From positions 1-64,000 of the forward strand of contig JBBARC010000007.1 of assembly GCA_040400005.1 (NCBI GenBank): DNA of 64,000 bases, read 5' to 3'. This stretch comes from JBBARC01 sp040400005. GTDB taxonomy: Bacteria; Pseudomonadota; Alphaproteobacteria; Acetobacterales; Acetobacteraceae. This document shows, piece by piece, positions 16,766 through 25,817 of the stretch. A program made the position numbers and the translations under genes. Position 1 is the first letter of the stretch; each line of letters starts with the position of its first letter. The notes beneath the pieces were generated by a model. The model was not told the origin of the DNA. It worked only from the letters and a program-made list of their open reading frames with translations, and ran no database searches.

Positions 16766-18080
16766 ATGATCGCCGCATCGGTGGATGATTTTCGCGCGCT
16801 TGCACGGCGGCGGTTGCCGGCGTTTTTGTTCGAATACATCGATGGCGGGTCATATGCGCAAACAACGCTTGCCCGCAATACCGCCGATCTGCAGGCCATC
16901 TCACTACGCCCGCGCGTGCTGTGCGATGTCCGCCATATCGATCTTTCCGCCACCTTGTTTGGCCAAAACCTCGCCATGCCCGTGGTGCTGGGGCCGGTTG
17001 GCTTGGCAGGCCTCTATGCCCGGCGCGGCGAAGTGCAGGCGGCCGCTGCGGCACAGGCGGCCGGCGTTGGGTTTTGCCTATCCACCGTGTCGGTTTGCCC
17101 GATTGCTGAAGTGCAGACCAAACCGCCCGCAACAGGCGGCGCGCCCGGCATTTGGTTTCAACTTTATATGCTGCGCGATCGCGGGTTTGTCGCGTTGATG
17201 CTGGAAAAAGCCCGCGCCGCCGGGTGCACAACGCTGGTGTTTACGGTGGATTTGCCGGTGGCCGGCGCGCGCTACCGCGATGTGCATTCGGGGTTAAGCG
17301 GCGGATCGGGGGTGCGTAATCGCGCGCGTATGATGGCGCAGGTGCTCACCCACCCGGCGTGGGCATGGGATGTTGGGTTGCACGGACGGCCGCATAATTT
17401 GGGCAATGTGGCGCCGATGCTGCGCGANNNNNNNNNNNNNNNNNNNNNNNNNNNNNNNNNNNNNNNNNNNNNNNNNNNNNNNNNNNNNNNNNNNNNNNNN
17501 NNNNNNNNNNNNNNNNNNNNNNNNNNNTAGCGCGGTGTTGGGCGATAGCGCGGTGTTGGGCGATAGCGCGGTGTTGGGCGATAGCGCGGTGTTGGGCGAT
17601 TTTATGGCGTGGCTTAACGCCAACATGGATGCGTCGGTCACCTGGGCCGACGTCGCGTGGGTCCGCGCGCAATGGCAGGGCGCCCTGGTGATCAAAGGTG
17701 TGCTGACCGCCGATGATGCTCGGGCGGCCTGTGATGCCGGCGCCGATGGCATTGTGGTATCCAACCATGGTGGCCGGCAATTGGATGGCGTGCTGTCCAC
17801 CGCCCGTGTGTTGGCTGGGATTGCCGATGCGGTGAGCGATCGGCTGGTGGTGCTGGCCGATAGCGGGGTGCGCTCGGGGTTGGATGTGGTGCGGTTACTG
17901 GCGTTGGGGGCGCGCGGGGTTTTGCTCGGGCGGGCCTGGGCGTTTGCGCTGGCCGCCGGCGGGCAAGCGGGGGTTGCCGACATGCTGGCCATACTGCAGG
18001 CCGAGATACGCGTGGCCATGGCGCTAACCGGCTGCACATCGATCGCCGCAATCAACCGGGGGATTTTAGATCGCGTCTAG
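16766..18080 (+). CDS. lldD: FMN-dependent 2-hydroxyacid oxidase / L-lactate dehydrogenase, interrupted by an assembly gap
   Basis: The start ATG 16766 ([20 protein letters not shown]) has GGGGG about 8 bases upstream and matches the LldD family N-terminus. Landmarks are [49 protein letters not shown], the catalytic histidine in [12 protein letters not shown], and the FMN-phosphate region [20 protein letters not shown]. The gene is broken by 100 N. Just after the gap comes a hexapeptide repeat (SAVLGD, at least four copies) not normally seen in this family, preceding [18 protein letters not shown]. The two parts are in different frames only because the gap length is arbitrary. Confidence 0.88.
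17428..17527. other. Assembly gap of exactly 100 N
   Basis: Exactly 100 undetermined bases sit inside the hydroxyacid oxidase gene, immediately beside an 18-bp tandem array. The round length indicates a scaffold gap of unknown true size, presumably caused by the repeat. Confidence 0.99.
17528..17599 (+). repeat. 18-bp tandem repeat, at least four identical units
   Basis: Four perfect copies of TAGCGCGGTGTTGGGCGA abut the N gap and end at TTTTATGG. In the gene's frame each unit encodes Ser-Ala-Val-Leu-Gly-Asp, so copy-number change preserves the frame. The true copy number is hidden by the gap. Confidence 0.97.
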
Positions 18081-18107
18081 CTGGCGTTTGGGGGGCTATT
18101 TTTAGCG

Positions 18108-18674
18108 GTGTCTGTGCGCGAAATCACCCGCCAGGTGGCCAATGCCGCCGCCACCGCCCGCAAAGCCGATAGCGGCGCCCGCACCATCGGCGATGTGATG
18201 CGCACATTACCCGGCGCGGTTGCCCGCATTGGCGACGTGGCCAGCCTGATTGCCGATATCGCCGGGCGTACCAATTTTCTGGCGCTGAATGCAACGATCG
18301 AGGCGGCGCGGGCCGGTGATGCCGGGCGCGGCTTTGCGGTGGTTGGCGGCGACGTAAAAACCCTGGCGACCCAAACCGCCACCGCCACCGAACAGATCGC
18401 CGCCCAAATCGCCGCCATTTCAGAAAGCTCCGGCGCTATTACCGCCGCCGTGGAAGAACAACAGGCGGCGACGGGCGAAATTGTGCGCGGCGTGCGCGGT
18501 GCTGCCGGTGGCGTGGCCGACGTGGCGGCAGGCATTGCGGCGCTCACCGCCATGACACTCGGATCGCGCACGACCGCAGGCGGGCTTGCTGGCGCGGTTG
18601 GCCGTTTAGAAACCAGGGCGGTGTCGTTACAAGATACCGTGGGTGGGCTGGTGCGCGATTTGCGGGCGGCATAA
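18108..18674 (+). pseudogene. Methyl-accepting chemotaxis protein signalling-domain fragment
   Basis: From GTG 18108 the 188 residues contain the MCP hairpin tip [20 protein letters not shown] followed by [21 protein letters not shown] helical return arm follows ([20 protein letters not shown]). There is no sensor domain, transmembrane helix or HAMP domain, and the coiled coil is shorter than in complete receptors. It reads as the C-terminal remnant of a chemoreceptor, although a soluble truncated protein could be made: GGGGGG lies about 12 bases upstream. No other chemotaxis genes are present. Confidence 0.75.
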
Positions 18675-19138
18675 TTGTAACGACTAAGTAATATCATGCA
18701 AGGTCGCGCCTGGTGCGCCTCCGGCTGCCGACCAGCGCACGTCTGTACCCGTCGCGGCACTCTCTATGCCACGTCGCTCAGTTCGCCTATCGGCGGGCGC
18801 CCGGCATGGCGCCCAGCGTGACGTTGGCATAGTGGCTTGGCTATCCTGCCGTGTTGCTGTGAGCCGTATGCGGGCGCGGCGTGGGGCGCCGGGGAGTGCA
18901 ATAATTCTAGAATGGTGTCGAAAAATGAGAACCAAAATAACAAATGCCGAATACTTTTGCATTTGCGACGATTACCCACGTCATCTACATACTTTCGTGC
19001 GCCAGACTCACATTATTTTGATGGCATAAGCGTTTTTCAGTTGGTAGAATCGGCGCAAGGGACTACAACCGGCAATAGTCGCTGCGCCCCTTCGCACCCT
19101 GCGTTCGCCGTGTGGCCACCCCTTGAGGTTGTCGTCAA
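18675..19138. other. Gene-free region with nested inverted repeats
   Basis: I see no supportable gene. It contains GGGCGCC/GGCGCCC (18795-18801 with 18808-18814) nested inside TATGCC-ACGTC (18765-18775) and GACGTTGGCATA (18820-18831). An unusually AT-rich stretch follows from about 18900 to 19020, unlike its surroundings. It may be a decayed mobile segment. Confidence 0.5.
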
Positions 19139-19456
19139 ATGCGGTTCCTGTTCCCCGTCCGTGCCTTTGCGCACATGTTCCGGTTTGTGCGTCGGCAGGT
19201 GGCCGATACTGGCCACGCCGAAGCGGTGCGCACAATTCACAATTCGCTGTACCAACAGGCCCGCGTGCTTAACGCCGTCACTTGCTATCCGCTGGAAGCG
19301 GAAGTGGTCAAAACGGTGGAAGAAAGCGTCATCGCCATGCGCCACGCCGCCTACCGGGTGCAAATGCTGGAACGCGAACTCGCTGGCGCCAATGCGTCGC
19401 GCCGGCCGCCCCGCTCGCCATCGCCGGCCCAACCCGGGGTTGCCGCTAGTATTTAA
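19139..19456 (+). CDS. Small hypothetical protein
   Basis: I do not recognise this 105-residue frame. It starts MRFLFPVRAFAHMFRFVRR, a basic amphipathic N-terminus. It then has a helical stretch (AVRTIHNSLYQQARVLNAV, EAEVVKTVEESVIAMRHAAY) that may form a short coiled coil, and ends in a Ser/Pro-rich tail. GAGGTTG lies 10 bases before the ATG. Codon composition resembles the neighbours. It sits in a decayed region, so it may be a fragment. Confidence 0.4.
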   Translation: MRFLFPVRAFAHMFRFVRRQVADTGHAEAVRTIHNSLYQQARVLNAVTCYPLEAEVVKTVEESVIAMRHAAYRVQMLERELAGANASRRPPRSPSPAQPGVAASI

Positions 19457-19725
19457 GCGCGTCGTTACTCAATTACTTAAATTCGTACTGTTGACCCTGT
19501 GGTTTGTTCGCTGTTTGCTGGGTCAATCTTGGCTGTAAGGCACCACTGGCATTGCTGCCGGTGGGGCAATTTTACCTTGCAGCCGAAACAACCGCCGGCG
19601 CGCATTGGGTTCGCGCACTAAAATCTGCCCGATTTGTCCTGCCGGCCGTACCCCAGCAGGTGCTTTGCGGCCGGCCGTAATATCGCTAAGCCTAGCACAG
19701 CGGCGGTTAGGGGCAGGGCAGGCAT

Positions 19726-20706
19726 ATGGCAGGTTGGTTTCGCAATTTATTTCCCAAAAAACCAGCGACGCCCGCGCCAATCGCGGCCCCGCGGCCCCGG
19801 CCCGCGGCGTTCGAATCGCTGTTCGGCGTGGCTTTGGCCGCCCCCGCAACCGCGCTCGCCACCCCGGCACTGGCGCTTGCGGTGGATGGGATAGCGGCCA
19901 AAGAAACCATCATGATCGCCGGCAATTGCTGTGCCGATAGCCTGGTTCAAATGTTTCAAACCGATGACCGCCTGCGTGCCCAGTACCGTTTCATCCGGCT
20001 AGGCAGTGTGGAAGATCGCCGCCTAACCGACGCCCAAAAAGCCGAAATTTGCGCGGCGCGCCGGATCGTTATTCAAGATGTCGGCTCCATCGAGGCCAAA
20101 GCGATCGAAGCCTGCGTGCCAGATCAGTGCGAAATTATCCGCTTTCCGCAGCTCAATCTGCGCGCCCTATGGCCGTGGAACTGGCGCATGCTGCCGCCGG
20201 CACAAGGCGATACGCTCCTGCCACAAGCACGATTTGTATACTGCGACACGGCTTTGGAAAGCTTGCGCAAAACCATCAGCGATAAAACCGAATTGCTCGC
20301 GGCCTACCGCCAGACACAGCCAACCATGATGCAGACATTTCTAAAATTGCACGCATTCGATCAGCACCAGTTGCTCGAATACGATGAGATTTACGGCATG
20401 ACGATTGGCGCTAGGATTTTGGCGGCGGTCCCCGAACGGCAAATATTTTATAACCCAAGCCACCCGCACATGATTATTTACCAATGGCTGGGGGAGCATA
20501 TTTGGGCCAAGCTTAACCTGCCTGGCACCTGCCCGGTGTTCGCCGGCGGCGATACCTGGCGCCAACACAGCCTGCCGGTGCATCCGGCCGTTGCGGCCCA
20601 TTTTGGCCTAGCTTGGGCCAACGATGCGACTGTTTACACTAACAAGGTGGCGGGTGCAGTAACCTGGGAAGACTACACGCGGGCCTACATCGCCGCCATG
20701 GACTAG
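19726..20706 (+). CDS. WcbI-like putative polysaccharide acetyltransferase
   Basis: The 326-residue protein has a Pro/Ala-rich N-terminal 60 residues, then IMIAGNCCADSLVQMFQ near residue 63, resembling the WcbI motif (GNCQ and similar). HPHMIIYQWLGEHIW and a terminal domain with LPVHPAVAAHFGLAWA follow. WcbI-like proteins (Pfam PF18588) occur in capsule gene clusters. They have a GDSL/SGNH-like fold and bind CoA in a structure of the type member. Here no capsule genes are adjacent. The assignment is from motif memory and is moderate. The start ATG 19726 follows GGGGCAGGGCAG. Confidence 0.55.
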   Translation: MAGWFRNLFPKKPATPAPIAAPRPRPAAFESLFGVALAAPATALATPALALAVDGIAAKETIMIAGNCCADSLVQMFQTDDRLRAQYRFIRLGSVEDRRLTDAQKAEICAARRIVIQDVGSIEAKAIEACVPDQCEIIRFPQLNLRALWPWNWRMLPPAQGDTLLPQARFVYCDTALESLRKTISDKTELLAAYRQTQPTMMQTFLKLHAFDQHQLLEYDEIYGMTIGARILAAVPERQIFYNPSHPHMIIYQWLGEHIWAKLNLPGTCPVFAGGDTWRQHSLPVHPAVAAHFGLAWANDATVYTNKVAGAVTWEDYTRAYIAAMD

Positions 20707-20765
20707 CCGATCAGGCGCATGCCGCCATTATGCCAGCGGCAAACATCGAGCATAAGCCTGCGGTT

Positions 20766-21035
20766 TTACCATTTGATCACCCGTAAAATATCTGCCCGCT
20801 CATCGGTCCACAGCACCGGGCCAGGGGCCGGCACATCCCAGCCATCGGCGGCAACGGCGCGGTCGCCGAAACCGCCAGAAACGGCGGGCCGATGGTTAGC
20901 GTCAGCCTGATCAGTAACCACAATGCCGGCGATCCGCTGGTTGGCGGGGCGGCCGTGCCAATGGCCAGCGGCAACAGCAAAAACAAATCCCAACACGCAG
21001 CATTCAGAAAAACTTGCGTGCGCGACCGCAAGCGA
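20766..21035 (-). pseudogene. Remnant of a membrane spermidine-synthase-like protein
   Basis: On the minus strand one frame reads LLLPLAIGTAA, then ALWLLIRLTLTIGPPFLAVS and ATAPL. This is the hydrophobic N-terminal region of SpeE-like proteins with fused membrane helices. A neighbouring frame ends VLWTDERADILRVIKW, resembling the C-terminus of the same family. The catalytic centre between them is missing. This looks like an internal deletion plus frameshift that joined the two ends. The rest of the 20707-21217 gap contains no other gene. Confidence 0.5.
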
Positions 21036-21217
21036 TGGGCCGGTTGAATTTGCGCGTGCCCGGCCGCCCGGCCGCTTGGCGCCCAGTACACACCGTGTTT
21101 GGTTTTTTGCCGCGATAAGTAGTTTCCGTGGCTTGGGCGGCATGCCGAGTATCGTTAGCTTGCCTCACCCCAACGTCGTTTGCCAATCGCTGCGAGGCCG
21201 ACACAACAAAGACGCGA

Positions 21218-22615
21218 ATGCCCCATGGAGATGCACCTTTGCAAATAAAGGCTACAACCGCCGGCCTTGCCCCGACCAATGTGGCCCCGATCAGCCTGGC
21301 CCTGATCAGCCTGGCCCTGATCAGCCTGGCCCTGATCAGCCTGGGCGCTTGCGGAGATCAGGCAAAACTTACGCAATCATCGGGCTACGGTGCCGCACCC
21401 GAGCTGCCAGCGCCGCCCCCGACCCTAATCCCCACGCTTAACATAGCACCGGCGGTGCGCTGGCGCGAAGGTGGCACCCCGACAGTCGCCCAGGTGGCGG
21501 CTGGCGATTTGCAGGTAACCCGGTTTGCCGAAAACCTTGATCATCCGCGCTGGCTTTACGTGCTGCCTAATGGCGACGTGCTGGTGGCGGAATCTAACGC
21601 ACCGCCCAAACCCGAAGACAGCAAAGGCATCCGCGGTTGGGTGCAACACCTGGCCATGCGGGCGGCAGGCGCGGTAACCGAAAGTGCTAACCGCATCACC
21701 TTATTACGATCAACCCGCCACAATGGCATCGCGGACCTGCGCATGGTGTTTTTAAGCGGCCTGCATTCCCCGATCGGCATGGCGCTGGTTGGGCGCGATT
21801 TTTATGTCGCCGATAGTAACGCACTGCTGCGGTTTACCTACGCCGCCGGCGCCACCGCCATTCGCACGCCAGCGACAAAACTGCTCGATCTGCCGGCAGG
21901 CCCGATCAATCACCACTGGACCAAAAACGTCATCGCCAGCGCCGATGGCAGCCGCCTTTACGTTACCATCGGGTCCAACAGCAATGTTTTGGAAAATGGC
22001 GTGGCAGCCGAAGCGGGCCGCGCCGATATCTGGCAGATAAACCCCGCCGACGGTACCCACCGGGTGTTTGCCGCCGGCTTGCGCAATCCCAACGGCATGG
22101 GGTGGTCGTCCACCGGCAAGCTATGGGTGGCGGTGAACGAACGCGACGAGATCGGCAGCGATCTGGTGCCCGATTACATGACGGCCGTGGTGGATGGCGG
22201 TTTTTACGGCTGGCCCTATTCGTATTACGGCCAGCATGTCGATGACCGTGCCAAACCGCCGCGGCCGGATCTGGTGGCGGCGGCCATACCGCCGGATTAT
22301 GCACTGGGCGCACATACTGCCTCACTCGGCCTGGCGTTTCATACTGGCCCAGGTCTTACCGCCGCCTTTGCCGAAGGCGCGTTTATTGGTCAGCACGGAT
22401 CCTGGAACCGTAACCCATTGAGCGGGTACAAGGTTATTTTTGTGCCGTTCCGAAATGGTGCCCCAAGTGGCGCGCCGGTTGATATCCTTACCGGCTTTCT
22501 TGACCCCTACGGCCGCGCCCAAGGCCGCCCGGTAGGCCTTGCGATCGATCCGCAAGGCGCTTTGCTGGTGGCCGATGATGTTGGCAACATGGTGTGGCGG
22601 GTCAGCGCGCGGTGA
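21218..22615 (+). CDS. Sorbosone-dehydrogenase-like (PQQ-type beta-propeller) lipoprotein
   Basis: The 465-residue protein is a secreted six-bladed propeller of the L-sorbosone dehydrogenase/soluble glucose dehydrogenase superfamily. Landmarks are [74 protein letters not shown] and [18 protein letters not shown] 21218 gives a lipoprotein signal peptide with lipobox LGAC. The hydrophobic core is a tandem array of the pentapeptide ISLAL. It probably oxidises sugars or aldehydes in the periplasm. Its 3' end overlaps the convergent peptidase gene by 14 bases. Confidence 0.85.
   Translation: MPHGDAPLQIKATTAGLAPTNVAPISLALISLALISLALISLGACGDQAKLTQSSGYGAAPELPAPPPTLIPTLNIAPAVRWREGGTPTVAQVAAGDLQVTRFAENLDHPRWLYVLPNGDVLVAESNAPPKPEDSKGIRGWVQHLAMRAAGAVTESANRITLLRSTRHNGIADLRMVFLSGLHSPIGMALVGRDFYVADSNALLRFTYAAGATAIRTPATKLLDLPAGPINHHWTKNVIASADGSRLYVTIGSNSNVLENGVAAEAGRADIWQINPADGTHRVFAAGLRNPNGMGWSSTGKLWVAVNERDEIGSDLVPDYMTAVVDGGFYGWPYSYYGQHVDDRAKPPRPDLVAAAIPPDYALGAHTASLGLAFHTGPGLTAAFAEGAFIGQHGSWNRNPLSGYKVIFVPFRNGAPSGAPVDILTGFLDPYGRAQGRPVGLAIDPQGALLVADDVGNMVWRVSAR
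21286..21345 (+). repeat. 15-bp tandem repeat encoding a signal-peptide core
   Basis: Four units of CCTGATCAGCCTGGC (first and last each with one change) encode Ile-Ser-Leu-Ala-Leu repeats directly before the lipobox. Each unit adds 5 hydrophobic residues, so slippage would change signal-peptide length without shifting the frame. Confidence 0.95.
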
Positions 22616-24191
22616 TAACCGGCTTAGCTGCATTAAACGCGGTATTCGCCATTTGCAGCACAACCTGGGCAGTGGCCTTGCTGGCAAAGCCCAGCACAAA
22701 ACTATTGATGTTGGATATATCATCGCACCAGCGGCCGGGATTATCCACACAGCCGCCATCGCGCCCGGGCACGCGGCCTTCGTAATTGCCGGTAAACCCA
22801 CCCCATACCCGCACTTCGTTCAAAGATTTACAGCAATCCTGCTGGGTGAGAATGCCACTATTGGGAATCCCTACCAGGCTGAACGCGTTACTATCGGTGC
22901 CATCATTACCAAAACCGGCGATGCGGGCCGCAATACCAGCGGCCCCCAGAACGGTCGCAAACGCCTGGTTGCCGGGCTGCGATTGGGCCACCACGTTGGG
23001 CGGAAATTTGGCAACATTTGATGCATGCCCGGGGTCGGCGATCAGCACATCGAAATTGGGCGTGGCGGTGACATCCACATCAATATCAAACGCAATCGCC
23101 TGGGCCTCGGCCGCGTCCAGATGGCGGGTGTAATAGGCCGATCCGTGCAGGCCCAATTCCTCGCCGCCAAAAAACACATATCGTAAGGCGTTGCGGGTTG
23201 GCGTGTGGGCCAATTTAAGCGCAATTTCTAGGATGGTTGCGCAGCCGCTGGCATTATCGAGGATGCCGGGGCCAAAAATCGAATCCAAATGGGCATCCAC
23301 CACAACCACCCGGCTTGCCGTGCCGCCAGTGGTATTAGCTGGTGGCGCATCGGCGATCAGGTTGATGTCGTGCACAGTGATTTTCTGTGTGGTGATGGCA
23401 AGCGTTACCGGCGCGTTCGTGCCCGCAAGGTAGGCTGCGCGCAAATCCGCCCCCAAGCGGGCACTCACGAAGGCCGCCACCGGTATAGTTGCGTCGCTCG
23501 CTAGCCGCGCCGGTGCCGCCGCTTGTGTGCTGGTGATGCTGGCCGCATCGGCCATTGCGGCCTGATCCCGCCGATAAACAATAACGCCGCGCGCGCCGGC
23601 AGCCGTTGCGTTGGCAACTTTGGCGCCAACCGGGCAGCCCCCCTGCGGCATCAGGGCGATTTTTCCGGTGGTAAACCCTACAAAATCCTGCGCCGCACAC
23701 CCGCTTGCCTGGGCATCGCGGCCCAACCCTTGCGCCAACGCCTGCACCGTGCCGGCACCGGTGCCGATCGCCGCAAACCACGATTGGCCTAGCCGCATGG
23801 CATGCCCGCCGACACGCAACACTGGCTGTGCTGCCGCGGTCGTGTAGCTAAATTGGTAGGGTTGGCGGTGCACCGCATACCCTGCGCGGCGCAGAATTTT
23901 TTCAACATAGGCGACCGACGCCGCATAACCCGCACTGCCAGCATCGCGGTTACCATGGCCAGCCGCATCGGGGTTGGCCGTGGCAATCGCCTGAAATTTC
24001 ACCAGATGGCGCCGCACCCAGGGTGTTTGCACGCAAGCGGCCAGCAGATCGGCGGTGGCGTTGGCGCGGCTTTCGCACACCGCAAGGGTGGGCAGCACCA
24101 CTGTTGCCAGCGCCACTGGGGCAGCAAAGGCAGGTGTGAACAGTGCGGTCAGCGTGACGCCTGCCAAGGTAAGGGTGCGGGCTTGGGGCAT
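22602..24191 (-). CDS. Secreted M28 family metallopeptidase with PA domain
   Basis: The 529-residue protein has a signal peptide (cleavage near PAFAAP). An inserted PA domain spans about residues 150-270 ([32 protein letters not shown]). The M28 zinc-aminopeptidase core is intact: [20 protein letters not shown] (metal His/Asp), [20 protein letters not shown] (catalytic Glu-Glu) and a later DGTDSNAF. A Cys-rich C-terminal loop ([20 protein letters not shown]) may be disulphide-bonded. It is probably an exported aminopeptidase. Its last 14 bases overlap the convergent propeller gene. Confidence 0.9.
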   Translation of the reverse strand: MPQARTLTLAGVTLTALFTPAFAAPVALATVVLPTLAVCESRANATADLLAACVQTPWVRRHLVKFQAIATANPDAAGHGNRDAGSAGYAASVAYVEKILRRAGYAVHRQPYQFSYTTAAAQPVLRVGGHAMRLGQSWFAAIGTGAGTVQALAQGLGRDAQASGCAAQDFVGFTTGKIALMPQGGCPVGAKVANATAAGARGVIVYRRDQAAMADAASITSTQAAAPARLASDATIPVAAFVSARLGADLRAAYLAGTNAPVTLAITTQKITVHDINLIADAPPANTTGGTASRVVVVDAHLDSIFGPGILDNASGCATILEIALKLAHTPTRNALRYVFFGGEELGLHGSAYYTRHLDAAEAQAIAFDIDVDVTATPNFDVLIADPGHASNVAKFPPNVVAQSQPGNQAFATVLGAAGIAARIAGFGNDGTDSNAFSLVGIPNSGILTQQDCCKSLNEVRVWGGFTGNYEGRVPGRDGGCVDNPGRWCDDISNINSFVLGFASKATAQVVLQMANTAFNAAKPVITAR

Positions 24192-25091
24192 GACTATCCT
24201 GCGGCTTCAATGGGGGGGGCTGAAGCAGATAATCATCGTTACGCTAACCACGCAAGCAGGAGCCAGCGTTAAAAGGCTATGGCAGGACGCCTGAACGCGT
24301 AACGTGGAGCCGCCGGACTGCATGCAGCAATCGCTGTACGTTCCAATTTTGCATGAAAGTGTAACGTTTTCGGAGATTTTGCTGGCCGAAGCGCTGTGCT
24401 GGCGGATCTTTGGCGAGCCAGAAATAGCAAACCGTAGCAACCATTACGATCGTTGCGGTATCGCCGGCATCTCTCCTGCGTCAGCGTGCCGTCGCGCGGC
24501 GGCCTTGTGGGTAATCGCCAGCCGGTCAAGATCCATACCAGGGGGAAGACGGCCCAAGTGTGGCGGAAATTCATCAAAATGGAGAGATGCTGTGTGTTGC
24601 AGTCCCCCCTAGAATCAGCGCGATTCGGGCCGACGCAGGCTTATTTTAGCGCTTATGGGGCGAAGCCCGCTTAATTTGATCCCCCAAATTCCACCGCGCC
24701 AAAAGCCGCAGCCTAAACAGGTTTACCAGTTCGCCCTGATGATGACTCTTCCATTATCAAGGCGGGCATCAAGGTGGGCATCAAGGCGGGTTGGTATGCG
24801 CGGCCAGGGTTGGCGGGCGGCGGCGCGCCAAAAAAAGACTAATGCCGACCCGCGTTGGCCCATTCTTCATGGGTCAACACTTAAGCGGGTTGGTCTTAGA
24901 GCCTGATCGCTTGAAGTTGGCGCGGCAGCGATGTGCGTTCAGGCTCTTGGTGCTCCAGGCCGGGATTAGCAGAACGCCGATAAACGGAATTTGCTGCCGG
25001 GGCTGATGCCCTGCCGGCGCCATTGTGCCGGTGCGCCGGCGCGCAAACCCAGCCCGGCGGCTCGGGCGCAACCGCCCCGGACGTTAAACCG
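24192..25091. other. 900-base region without a supportable gene
   Basis: All frames are short and show no family I recognise. The only structure noted is a 12-base triple repeat near 24756-24792 (ATCAAGGCGGGC / ATCAAGGTGGGC / ATCAAGGCGGGT). Base composition is mixed and lower in GC than neighbouring genes around 24310-24440. It is probably decayed accessory DNA between the peptidase and the HAF-repeat gene. Confidence 0.5.
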
Positions 25092-25667
25092 TTATTGCGT
25101 GCACGGCGCCTGAGCAGGCGCGCAGCTCGCGACAAAGGCGTGGGTTGCGTAGTCGCTGCTCAGGTAATTGCCGGTAAAACCGGCAGCCACATTGCCGGCA
25201 GCCAAGGTTGTTGAATACGCGCCGGGATATTGCAGGCTGTGATGGGTGCCGTTGAAGAAAAAGCCATGCGTGATGTTGCCGGCAGCAACCCAGTTGCCCA
25301 GCACGTCGCCTTTCGCCAACACGGCGACGACCGATGTGCTGACCGCGCCGGGATAGCTGAACGTGGTTGTTTTATTGAGCGTGTGCACAAAGCCGCGCAT
25401 GACATGGCTGGCGTCCGTGTACCAGCCGCCGATGGTGCCGCCCGCGGAAATTGTGCTGATATTGGTATAGGTCGATCCTGGCGGGTCGAAGCTGGTGATG
25501 ACGCCAGCCGTGTAGGTGAAGCCGTGGTTTCTGTTGTCTGCGGTGGTGTAGGTGCCGGCCACCGTGCCGGCATCATTTATGGCCGCGGGGCTGGTGGAAA
25601 TTGAGCCCGGCGGATTGAAAAGTGTCACGGTGGTTTTCTTAATCACCACGCCCGAATAGCCTGACAC
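25092..25667 (-). CDS. HAF-repeat protein, probably 5'-truncated
   Basis: The 191 residues contain about four repeats of the pattern F-x-PPGS-x-x-T-x-x-x-x-I-N/S-x-x-G-x-I-x-G-x-Y-T-D-x-x-x-x-x-G-F, for example SFDPPGSTYTNISTISAGGT followed by IGGWYTDASHVMRGFVHTL. This is the extracellular HAF repeat (TIGR02913). There is no signal peptide, and the first residues (MSGYSGVVIKKTTVTLFNPP) already enter a repeat, so the true N-terminus may have been lost. The divergent ilvD starts 150 bases away. Function is unknown. Confidence 0.6.
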   Translation of the reverse strand: MSGYSGVVIKKTTVTLFNPPGSISTSPAAINDAGTVAGTYTTADNRNHGFTYTAGVITSFDPPGSTYTNISTISAGGTIGGWYTDASHVMRGFVHTLNKTTTFSYPGAVSTSVVAVLAKGDVLGNWVAAGNITHGFFFNGTHHSLQYPGAYSTTLAAGNVAAGFTGNYLSSDYATHAFVASCAPAQAPCTQ

Positions 25668-25817
25668 ACCCGCGGGTGATCGTGTCGGTGAAAATGTGCC
25701 CCAACCCGCAAGGCAACCCCAGCCCTGCGCCCCAAAACCTTTTCCCGCACTCGCCCCTCGGCTAAGCCTTCCGCAAGGAAGCCCCTAAACCCACCACCCG
25801 CGGGAGAATTTTTAGCC

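Noticed and set aside
17528..17599. Tandem units considered as part of a CRISPR array
   Set aside because: Units are contiguous, without spacers, and in frame with an enzyme gene.
24304..24612. Overlapping frames of about 100 codons on both strands
   Set aside because: No recognised motif, no ribosome binding site and frames on both strands equally open; treated as non-coding.
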